Part shown: positions 1 to 5,389 of the stretch, piece after piece | Numbering within the stretch: position 1 is the first letter of the stretch | How the letters are laid out: each line of letters begins with the position of its first letter | Origin: JAFAVZ01 sp036009105 | GTDB taxonomy: Bacteria; Acidobacteriota; Thermoanaerobaculia; Gp7-AA8 | DNA length: 7,630 nucleotides | Direction: 5' to 3' | Assembly (NCBI GenBank): GCA_036009105.1 | Contig: DASYMJ010000214.1 | Span: forward strand, 1-7,630 | Program-made: the position numbers and the translations under genes | The notes under the pieces: model-generated | The model's database searches: none | Told to the model about the DNA's origin: nothing | What the model saw: the letters and a program-made list of their open reading frames with translations, nothing else

Positions 1-734
1 GAGTCGAGGTCGAGCAGGTTGTTGTACGACAGCTCTTTCCCCTGCAACTGCTCGAACGGGCGCTGGCCGGCTTCGACGTAGAAGCCCGCCGTCTGGTGCG
101 GGTTCTCGCCGTAGCGGAGGTCCTGGAACTTTTCGAGGTCGAGACGCAGGCCGTCCGACCTGGAGAGGAAGCGCGCGATGGTTGCGTCGTAGGCGGACGT
201 CTTCTCGAATACGGCCGTGGCGGCTCGCAGTCGAAAGGCGTCGGTCACCTCTCCCGCGGCAAATTCGCGGAGGAACGGGTCGTACAAGGACGGATCGCAC
301 AAAGGCAGCACGTGCTTGTGGTTCTTCGCCGCGGCGCGGAGCATGGACGGCCCGCCGATGTCGATCTGCTCGATCGCGTCGTCGATCGTCACCCCCTCCC
401 GAGCGATGGTCTGCTCGAACGGGTAGAGGTTCACTACCACGAGGTCGATGGGCGGGATGCCGAGCCGTTCGACATCAGACAGATGCGAAGCATTCGAGCG
501 GTCGTGCAGGATGGCCCCGAACACCTTCGGCGTCAGCGTCTTCACCCGCCCGCCGAGGATCTCGGGGGCGCCGGACCAGGTGGCGATCGGGGTTACGGGG
601 ATGCCGGCGTCGGCCAGGTGCTTCGCGGTGCCGCCGGTGGAGAGCAGCTCCACCCCGCGCCCCGCGAGGGCGCGCGCCAGTTCGAGGATGCCGCTCTTGT
701 CGGAGACGGAGAGGATGGCCCGTTCAATTCGCAT
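1..734 (-). CDS. purH: Bifunctional AICAR transformylase / IMP cyclohydrolase PurH, N-terminal part
   Basis: PurH formylates AICAR with 10-formyl-tetrahydrofolate and then closes the ring to IMP, the last two steps of de novo purine synthesis in the cytosol. The 244 visible codons cover the whole IMP cyclohydrolase domain and the start of the transformylase domain; the rest lies beyond the left edge. Visible signatures are SVSDK (9-13), LSTGGTAKHL (31-40), GRVKTL (62-67), NLYPF (102-106), IDIGGPS (124-130), RYGENPHQ (207-214) and LSYNNLLDLD (235-244). Lys13, Lys65, Tyr104, Asp125 and Lys137 fall where catalytic or substrate-binding residues of the family lie. One oddity is that the usual TLHPK-hHGGIL stretch reads TLTPKVFGAIL, so both conserved histidines are replaced. 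The ATG at 734 gives a standard PurH N-terminus. It lies inside the last codons of the upstream gene, with an 11-bp overlap and no clear Shine-Dalgarno, so translation is probably coupled. Family assignment is certain. Confidence 0.97.
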   Translation of the reverse strand, partial: MRIERAILSVSDKSGILELARALAGRGVELLSTGGTAKHLADAGIPVTPIATWSGAPEILGGRVKTLTPKVFGAILHDRSNASHLSDVERLGIPPIDLVVVNLYPFEQTIAREGVTIDDAIEQIDIGGPSMLRAAAKNHKHVLPLCDPSLYDPFLREFAAGEVTDAFRLRAATAVFEKTSAYDATIARFLSRSDGLRLDLEKFQDLRYGENPHQTAGFYVEAGQRPFEQLQGKELSYNNLLDLD

Positions 735-1458
735 TCACGACCAGGTTGCCGCTGCGCATGGCGGCGGCGCCGCGGACGTCGCCGCCGGCCTCGCGCCAGA
801 TGTAGTAGTAGAGGTTCACCAGGTCCGTCACCGCGTGCGAGTAGCAGACCGCCGCCACGCCGAACGCGGTGGAGCGGTCGTCGAACTCCGCGCTCGTCCG
901 CCGCTCGCCGGCGCGAAAGTACTCCTCGCTCATCAGCGGGTAGAAGCGCGACGTGCGGGCGAACGTCTTGTCGAGATACGGCCCGATGCGGAAGTCGGCG
1001 TCGAGGCCATAGAACACCGTCGCGAACTTCGGCATGCGCCGCTCGAAGTACTGCTCGAAATCGTTGTGAGACTCGTCCAGCCGCGGATCGTCATTGGCGA
1101 TGTGGAACGGATTGTTCGCGTCGGAGACGAGATGGGCAAGGACGCCGAGGCGCTCCACCACTCGCGGCATCGGCTCGCCTTTGCGGATCATGGCGATCGA
1201 CTGCGCGGTCTCCCGCTCGATCCGTTCCCGCAGCTTCCCCTGCCGGGACAGCACGAAGTAGTGATGCGAGTCCGCTCCTTCGTCCGCCTCGGCCCGCTGC
1301 AGGCCGAGCTTGTAGTCGGAGTCGAAGTGGTCGAGGAGGAGGCGGAGATCGGTAGGGGCCAGCTGCGCGCTCTTCTTGGCGATCCGCTCGTCGGAGGCGC
1401 GCGTCCAGGCGAACGCGGAAAGGGGCAGGAAGAGGAGCAGCGCGAGGAGGCGTTTCAT
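724..1458 (-). CDS. Secreted zinc-dependent phospholipase C / S1-P1 nuclease-like protein
   Basis: The 244-aa product begins with a clear signal peptide (MKRLLALLLFLPLSAFA, 1-17). Cleavage after AFA would leave Trp18 as the mature N-terminus, which is typical of this family because the N-terminal Trp itself binds zinc. The trinuclear-zinc pattern follows: an Asp-rich stretch (43-59), SHHYF (64-68), H109-xxx-D113 with H119 ten residues after H109 in LAHLVSDANNPFH, then H131-xxx-E135. This is the same H-x3-D-x5-H ... H-x3-E order as Bacillus cereus phospholipase C. A further H208-xxx-D212 occurs near the C-terminus. The family splits phosphodiester bonds of phospholipids or nucleic acids outside the cytoplasm; which substrate applies here cannot be read. 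In relatives a His follows the Trp (WGxxxH), but here that position is Asp23, so one metal site may be altered. The ATG at 1458 is chosen because it starts the signal peptide. The gene precedes and overlaps purH. Confidence 0.8.
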   Translation of the reverse strand: MKRLLALLLFLPLSAFAWTRASDERIAKKSAQLAPTDLRLLLDHFDSDYKLGLQRAEADEGADSHHYFVLSRQGKLRERIERETAQSIAMIRKGEPMPRVVERLGVLAHLVSDANNPFHIANDDPRLDESHNDFEQYFERRMPKFATVFYGLDADFRIGPYLDKTFARTSRFYPLMSEEYFRAGERRTSAEFDDRSTAFGVAAVCYSHAVTDLVNLYYYIWREAGGDVRGAAAMRSGNLVVNAN

Positions 1459-1468
1459 CGGCGTCGCT

Positions 1469-1474
1469 ATGGTA
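1469..1474 (-). promoter_or_regulatory. Possible -10 box of the phospholipase-like gene
   Basis: On the minus strand TACCAT lies 10 nt upstream of the ATG at 1458, and no Shine-Dalgarno is visible between them. No convincing -35 hexamer is seen at 16-18 nt spacing. The box lies over the start codon of the divergent glycosylase gene. This is weak evidence, supported mainly by the same arrangement at other starts in the window. Confidence 0.3.
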
Positions 1475-2071
1475 GCAGCGCTCGAACGCCATCTGCAGTT
1501 GCTCCACGCCTGCCGGGCCTGCCCGAACGTGCGCGGCCTGCCGGTCACCGGCGCCGTGGCGGGCGCGCGCGTGATGCTGGTCGGCCAGGCGCCCGGCCCG
1601 CATGAGGCCGATTCCCGCCGCCCCTTCGCCTACACCGCCGGCAAGCGCCTCTTCACCTGGTTCCGCGACCACCTCGGCATCTCCGAAGACGACTTCCGGC
1701 GCACGATTCACATCGGCGCGGTCATCCGCTGCTTCCCCGGCCGCGATCCGAAAGCAGGCGGGGACCGCGTCCCCGATGCGGAGGAGATCGCGCGCTGCGG
1801 CGAGCATCTCGACCGCGAGCTGCGCATCCTTCGCCCTCAGCTCGTCATCGCGGTGGGCACGCTCGCATCGGCGCAGCTCCTCGGCATCAGCCAGCTGAAG
1901 GACGCGGTCGGCGTGCTGCATCGCGCCAAACGCGCCGGCCACTCATTCGACGTGGTCGTGCTGCCCCATCCTTCCGGCCGCTCCACCTGGCTGAACAAGC
2001 CGGAGAACGCGGCGCTGCTGCAGCAGTCGTTGCGGCTGATCGGGGAGCACGCCGCGTTCAAACGCGTGTGA
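1469..2071 (+). CDS. Uracil-DNA glycosylase family protein with 4Fe-4S cysteines
   Basis: The 200-aa protein has the layout of family 4-type uracil-DNA glycosylases, which excise uracil from DNA to start base-excision repair. Four cysteines fit the iron-sulfur cluster: C15 and C18 (CRAC) near the N-terminus, then C88 (IRCFPG) and C110 (ARCGEHL). Motif A is GQAPG (39-43) followed by RRPFAYTAG (50-58), the loop that contacts uracil. The C-terminal motif is LPHPSG (165-170), which inserts into the DNA minor groove in relatives. The spacing between C88 and C110 (21 residues) is wider than I expect for classical family 4, and the PFVG signature is PFAY, so it may be a distinct subfamily. The ATG at 1469 is the only sensible start that keeps the CRAC motif, because no other start codon lies just upstream and no Shine-Dalgarno is well placed (GAGGAGG at 1444-1450 is 18 nt away). 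It is divergent from the phospholipase-like gene and overlaps pepQ tail to tail. Confidence 0.88.
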   Translation: MVAALERHLQLLHACRACPNVRGLPVTGAVAGARVMLVGQAPGPHEADSRRPFAYTAGKRLFTWFRDHLGISEDDFRRTIHIGAVIRCFPGRDPKAGGDRVPDAEEIARCGEHLDRELRILRPQLVIAVGTLASAQLLGISQLKDAVGVLHRAKRAGHSFDVVVLPHPSGRSTWLNKPENAALLQQSLRLIGEHAAFKRV

Positions 2072-3365
2072 ACGCGTCCCGGGTCAGGTTCTCGTGGCCG
2101 CTCTCCGTCACCACGACGTCGTCCTCGATGCGGATGCCGCCGAATTTGCGGAAGCGATCCACCTTCTCCCAGTTCACGTACTGGGACGCCTCGCTCTTCT
2201 GCAGGTCGGCCAGCAGCGGATCGATGAAGTAGAGGCCGGGCTCGATGGTGAAGACGTGCGTCGGCTCCACGACCCGGGTGAGGCGGAGGTAGGGATGCCC
2301 CTCCGGCTTGTCGATCGTCTTGCCGCTCTTGTCCAGCATGAAGCCGCCCACGTCGTGCACCTGCAGGCCGATGAAGTGGCCCACGCCGTGGGGAAGGAAC
2401 GCGCTGCTGATGCGCTGCTGCACGATGCCGTCCGCGTCGAGCCCGCGCACGAACTCGAAGTCGGCCAGGATCTGCGCCACCTTGCGATGGGCGAGCAGGT
2501 GCAGGTCGGGATAGTTCAGCCCCGGCCGCACCTCGGCCACGAGCGACTGCTGCATCGCGTCCATGGAGTCGATCAGCTGCTGGAACTCGTCGTGGTCTTT
2601 CGAATAGGTGCGGGTGATGTCCGAGGCGTAGCCGAAGAACTGCGCGCCGGCGTCGATGAGAAAGGAGTGGCGGCGGGTGGGATCGATGCGCTGCCGGTCG
2701 TGCTGGTAGTAGTGCAGCACGGAGGCGTGCTCGTTGAGCGCGATGATGTTCCCGTACGGCAGCTCCTCCTCGGTGTGGCTCGCCGCGCGGAGGTAGGCGA
2801 GGTGGATCTCGTACTCCGACTCGCCGGCCCGGAAGGCGCGCTCCGCGGCGCGATGCCCGCGCGCGCCGAGCTCGTTCGCCCGGCGCATGCACTCGATCTC
2901 GTACTCCGTCTTCCAGGCCCGGAGGAAGTGCAGGTGATGCATCAGCGCCTCCGGGTTGTTGCCCTCGCCGTGATACTCGCTGATGACCGCCGTCCGCCCG
3001 CCCTTGGGGAAGTACTGTTTCGCGTCGGTGGGGTTGGGGATGATGTGGATGTCGAAGTGCTCCGTCCAGAAGCCGCTCGGCGTCTCGGCCGGCTTGTGCC
3101 AGTAATCGACCGGCTGCCAGTAGACGAGTTGCGGCCGCTCGCCGGGCGTGTAGATGAGGAAGCAGTGCGGGTTGTCGACCACCGGGACCCAGGCCTTGAA
3201 GTGCGGGTTGACCTTGAACGGATAGGGCATGTCGTCGAGGAACATGTAACGCTGCTCGCCGGCATAGATCACCACGTGATCGAACCCGCTCTCGCCCAGG
3301 GCGAGGTCATGCCGCTCGCGGACGGTGCGGAGGTGGTCGGTGTAAAGCTGTGCAAGGTCGGCCAT
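2058..3365 (-). CDS. pepQ: Xaa-Pro dipeptidase (prolidase) PepQ, M24 family
   Basis: PepQ is a cytosolic dimetal hydrolase that cleaves dipeptides with C-terminal proline, the last step in breaking down proline-containing peptides. The 435-aa product is close to the usual length (about 440) and aligns end to end from memory with Escherichia coli PepQ, including FLDDMPYPFKVNPHFKAWVP (42-61), PVDYWH (85-90) and GLQVHDVGGFM (333-343). The five metal ligands of the pita-bread fold are all present: Asp238 (LIDAGA), Asp249 (SDITRTY), His326 (PHGVGH), Glu375 (TIEPGLYF) and Glu414 (RIEDD). Bacterial enzymes of this branch include organophosphorus acid anhydrolases, so side activity on organophosphates is possible but not shown. 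The ATG at 3365 gives the family N-terminus (MADLAQLYTDHL). It has no Shine-Dalgarno but has a good promoter-like pair just upstream. The last 14 bp overlap the convergent glycosylase gene. Confidence 0.97.
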   Translation of the reverse strand: MADLAQLYTDHLRTVRERHDLALGESGFDHVVIYAGEQRYMFLDDMPYPFKVNPHFKAWVPVVDNPHCFLIYTPGERPQLVYWQPVDYWHKPAETPSGFWTEHFDIHIIPNPTDAKQYFPKGGRTAVISEYHGEGNNPEALMHHLHFLRAWKTEYEIECMRRANELGARGHRAAERAFRAGESEYEIHLAYLRAASHTEEELPYGNIIALNEHASVLHYYQHDRQRIDPTRRHSFLIDAGAQFFGYASDITRTYSKDHDEFQQLIDSMDAMQQSLVAEVRPGLNYPDLHLLAHRKVAQILADFEFVRGLDADGIVQQRISSAFLPHGVGHFIGLQVHDVGGFMLDKSGKTIDKPEGHPYLRLTRVVEPTHVFTIEPGLYFIDPLLADLQKSEASQYVNWEKVDRFRKFGGIRIEDDVVVTESGHENLTRDAFTRV

Positions 3366-3373
3366 GGCGGGGG

Positions 3374-3402
3374 AGGATAGCGCTAGCCCCTTCCGGTGTC
3401 AT
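3374..3402 (-). promoter_or_regulatory. Putative pepQ promoter, leaderless type
   Basis: Read on the minus strand, ATGACA (3402-3397, one mismatch to TTGACA) is followed after exactly 17 nt by TATCCT (3379-3374). The pepQ ATG comes 8 nt later. A transcript would then start at or within about two bases of the ATG, leaving no room for a ribosome binding site. The -35 hexamer is formed by the outer end of the adjacent inverted repeat. Confidence 0.5.
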
Positions 3403-3480
3403 CCTGAGGCGCGAAGACGCCCGAAGGATCTCCTCGCAAGCGCCGGGGGATCCTTCGGCCTCTTCGGGCCTCAGGATGAC
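3398..3480. repeat. REP-like imperfect inverted repeat (GTCATCCTGAGG type)
   Basis: The outer arms GTCATCCTGAGG (3398-3409) and CCTCAGGATGAC (3469-3480) are perfect 12-bp inverted copies. Pairing continues inward through the GAAGA and GAAGGATC blocks with a few mismatches and one bulged base, so 3398-3430 can pair with about 3449-3480 around a loop of roughly 18 nt. The element fills most of the 120-bp gap between pepQ and the DUF1028 gene and starts 5 bp after the latter's stop codon. Sequences of this kind are known to me as dispersed intergenic repeats in soil bacteria, especially Acidobacteriota. There is no second copy in this window. It has no poly-T tail, so termination activity is uncertain. 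Confidence 0.85.
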
Positions 3481-3485
3481 AGGCA

Positions 3486-4439
3486 TCACTGCAGCAGCGC
3501 CTGAAACGCCGCATCGGCGCGCAGTGCGTCGAGATCCTTGTCCCCCGAGGCTTGCTTCTTCAGCTTCGGGTTGAGGCGGAGCGCTTTCTCCAGCGCCTGC
3601 AGCGATTCCACGCGCCTGCCGGCGGCGAGGCGGATCACGGCTAGGTCGTAGAGCAGTTCCGGGTTCTCCGGCGCCAGCTTCGCTGCCCGTTCCTGCGCCT
3701 CGAGGGCGGCGGGGAAGCGCTGCTGGCGGAAGGCGGTCCAGCCTTCGTTCCAGGCGTAGTTCATCTCCGCGTAATCCAGCAGCCGGCCCAGCTCCTGAAA
3801 CGGCTGGGGGTGATCGTCCACCCGGATGTCGATGGCGCGGTCGCTCAAGCCGTTGAAGCCGGCGTGCTCCTTCACCACCAGCAGCGCCGCCGACTGCCGG
3901 CCGCGCGAGTCGCCGCCCGCCGCGTCGCCGGCGAGCAGGGCCGCGTACATCCGGTGAGCGAGCGTGCCTTCCGTTTCGAGGAATGTCTTCTCCAGCGCGA
4001 TGACCACCGCCTCGCCGGCCAGGATGTTCCCCTGCACGGCGTAGTTCGGACCGCTCCGGCCGCCCGCCCACGCGTTGGCCGCCGGGCCGGTGTACGAGAC
4101 CGACGAGCCGTCCGCGGCGACGATGCCCACCTGCCGCCCCTTCGTGTCCACATCGGTGCGGAGCAGCACCTGCAGCGTCTCCTGCGCCGTCGCGCCGCGG
4201 GCCAGCAGCTCCAGGCCGCGCGGGCCGTACGTCACGTTCGCGTTGGCCTGCGTCGCCACCGCGCCCGCCCCCGCCTGGGCAAACGGCACCACGCTCCCCA
4301 CGCTGAAAAAACGGGAGGCGACGGCCACGCCCAGCTCGCCCGTGCGCGGGTCGCGCGCGACGATGGAGAACGTGGCGACCTCGCGGGCCTGCATCGGAAT
4401 CGCGAACAGGATGAAGAAAAGTGCGAGACGGATGCGCAT
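3486..4439 (-). CDS. Exported DUF1028 (Ntn-hydrolase-like) protein with C-terminal TPR-like region
   Basis: The 317-aa product starts with a signal peptide (about 1-18, ending IPMQA). DUF1028 follows (about 22-222) with its hallmarks TFSIVARD (23-30), GELGVAVASRFFSVGSVVPF (34-53), ATQANAN (62-68), YGPRGLELL (71-79), QGNILAG (136-142) and DDHPQPFQELGRLL (208-221). DUF1028 folds like N-terminal nucleophile hydrolases, but its substrate is unknown to me. Residues 227-317 look like TPR repeats (FRQQRFPAALEAQERAAKLAP, then LYDLAVIRLAAGRR and ALEKALRLNP), ending in the DLDALRADAAFQALL cap typical of such arrays. The TPR part suggests a protein partner in the periplasm or on the cell surface. If the nucleophile is Thr23 or Ser25, processing beyond signal peptidase would be needed to expose it. 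The ATG at 4439 gives the signal peptide and follows a TAGAAT box by 6 nt. It is divergent from the EamA gene. Confidence 0.9.
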   Translation of the reverse strand: MRIRLALFFILFAIPMQAREVATFSIVARDPRTGELGVAVASRFFSVGSVVPFAQAGAGAVATQANANVTYGPRGLELLARGATAQETLQVLLRTDVDTKGRQVGIVAADGSSVSYTGPAANAWAGGRSGPNYAVQGNILAGEAVVIALEKTFLETEGTLAHRMYAALLAGDAAGGDSRGRQSAALLVVKEHAGFNGLSDRAIDIRVDDHPQPFQELGRLLDYAEMNYAWNEGWTAFRQQRFPAALEAQERAAKLAPENPELLYDLAVIRLAAGRRVESLQALEKALRLNPKLKKQASGDKDLDALRADAAFQALLQ

Positions 4440-4440
4440 C

Positions 4441-4460
4441 GCGCGATTCTACAATCGCGC
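4441..4460. promoter_or_regulatory. Palindrome with two overlapping divergent -10-like boxes
   Basis: GCGCGATT (4441-4448) and AATCGCGC (4453-4460) are perfect 8-bp inverted copies around CTAC. The palindrome occupies nearly all of the 24 bp between the start codons of the DUF1028 gene (4439, minus) and the EamA gene (4464, plus). On the plus strand TACAAT (4450-4455) is 8 nt before the TTG; on the minus strand TAGAAT (4451-4446) is 6 nt before the ATG. The two boxes overlap by two bases, so the two polymerases could not bind at once. It could also be an operator. No convincing -35 hexamers were seen on either side. Confidence 0.5.
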
Positions 4461-4463
4461 ACG

Positions 4464-5294
4464 TTGCATTCGCTGGCCCTCGTCCTGATCCTCGTCGCCG
4501 CGTTCGTGCACGTGATCCCGCACGCCGCGATCAAAGGCGCCGCCGACCGCACCGCGTTCGTCTGGTGGATGCTGGCCGGCACGGTGGTCCTCTACGCGCC
4601 GTCCGTCTTCCTCGATCGGATGCCCTCGCCGCGCGCCTGGCTCTTCATCCTGGCCAGCGGCGTGATGGAAGTGCTCTACCTCTTCGCCATCAGCCGCGCG
4701 TATGCCACCGGCGACCTCTCCGTGGCCTATCCGCTGGCCCGCGGCTCCGCGCCGCTGTTCCTGATCGTCTTCTCGCTCTTCGTCCTGCGCGAGCCGCTCA
4801 CGCCGGCCGGCGTCTGCGGCGTGATGCTCATCGCGGCGGGCGTCTACCTCGTCGGCGGCGGCCATCTCGTCCGTCCGCACCACCTCTTCTGGCCGCTCGC
4901 CGCGGGCGTCACCACCGCCACCTACACCACCATCGACAAGCTCGGCGTCCGGCTGGTGCATCCGTTCCTCTACATCTACCTGGTGCTGGTGGTGGGCCTG
5001 ATCGGCTACACGCCGCTGGTCCTGCTCCACTCCGGCGCGGCCGGCCTGCGCCGCACCTTCGACGCGAAGCGCGTCCTGCTCGGCGCCCTGACCATGCCGC
5101 TCGCCTATGCTCTCGTCCTGGTGGCCATGCGCCTGGGCATGCTGGCCAGCTACGCCGGCTCGGTCCGCGAGGTGAGCGTGATCGTCGCCTCGGGTGTGGG
5201 GGCGGTGGCGTTCGGCGAGAAGGTGACCGCCGCCCGCATCGCCGGCGCCGCCGCGATCCTGGGCGGGGTGGGGATGATCGCGCTCAGTGGGTGA
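4464..5294 (+). CDS. EamA/DMT-family transporter
   Basis: The 276-aa protein is an inner-membrane carrier of the drug/metabolite transporter superfamily. It has about ten membrane helices in two EamA repeats (about 3-130 and 140-274). Repeat features are AISRAYATGDLSVAYPLARG (75-94) with VLREPLTPAGVCGVMLIAAG (107-126) in the first half, and GSVREVSVIVASGVGAVAFG (232-251) followed by EKVTAARIAGAAAILGGVG in the second. Relatives export amino acids, nucleobases or other small metabolites; the substrate here cannot be told. The start is a TTG at 4464. It gives the usual N-terminus in which the first helix begins at once (HSLALVLILVAAFVHV, then AAIKG), and no ATG lies nearby in frame. GTG codons further in would remove half of helix 1. 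No Shine-Dalgarno is visible. The gene ends 10 bp before a terminator hairpin. Confidence 0.92.
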   Translation: MHSLALVLILVAAFVHVIPHAAIKGAADRTAFVWWMLAGTVVLYAPSVFLDRMPSPRAWLFILASGVMEVLYLFAISRAYATGDLSVAYPLARGSAPLFLIVFSLFVLREPLTPAGVCGVMLIAAGVYLVGGGHLVRPHHLFWPLAAGVTTATYTTIDKLGVRLVHPFLYIYLVLVVGLIGYTPLVLLHSGAAGLRRTFDAKRVLLGALTMPLAYALVLVAMRLGMLASYAGSVREVSVIVASGVGAVAFGEKVTAARIAGAAAILGGVGMIALSG

Positions 5295-5304
5295 GAAAAC
5301 AAAA

Positions 5305-5335
5305 CCCGCCGACCCCAGGTGGGATTATCGGCGGG
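5305..5335. terminator. Bidirectional intrinsic terminator, stronger on the minus strand
   Basis: CCCGCCGA (5305-5312) pairs perfectly with TCGGCGGG (5328-5335). On the minus strand the stem is followed by TTTTGTTTTC (5304-5295), a good U-tract, so it best serves the ligase-like gene ending at 5390. On the plus strand it is followed only by CTTTCT, a weaker tract, but it sits 10 bp after the EamA stop and may serve both convergent genes. Confidence 0.85.
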
Positions 5336-5389
5336 CTTTCTGACTTCGCGCGATGTACCGGGAGTGCACAATGCGACGGGCATGCCAGC

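Noticed and set aside
96..1355. Long plus-strand open frame opposite purH and the phospholipase-like gene
   Set aside because: It is Arg/Gly-rich, has no recognisable motifs and lies antisense to two well-supported genes; GC-rich DNA yields such shadow frames.
1444..1450. GAGGAGG as ribosome binding site of the glycosylase gene
   Set aside because: It is 18 nt from the ATG, too far for normal use, and no start codon lies at proper spacing.
2094..3380. 428-codon plus-strand open frame opposite pepQ
   Set aside because: It mirrors pepQ in the antisense frame, has low-complexity composition and no domain; pepQ is certain.
3810..4463. In-frame upstream extension of the EamA protein
   Set aside because: The extra 218 codons are antisense to the DUF1028 gene and have shadow-like composition; the TTG at 4464 gives the normal first helix.
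5295..5389. tRNA or small RNA gene between the EamA and ligase-like genes
   Set aside because: Only one stem is seen, with no cloverleaf or T-loop consensus; a terminator explains it.
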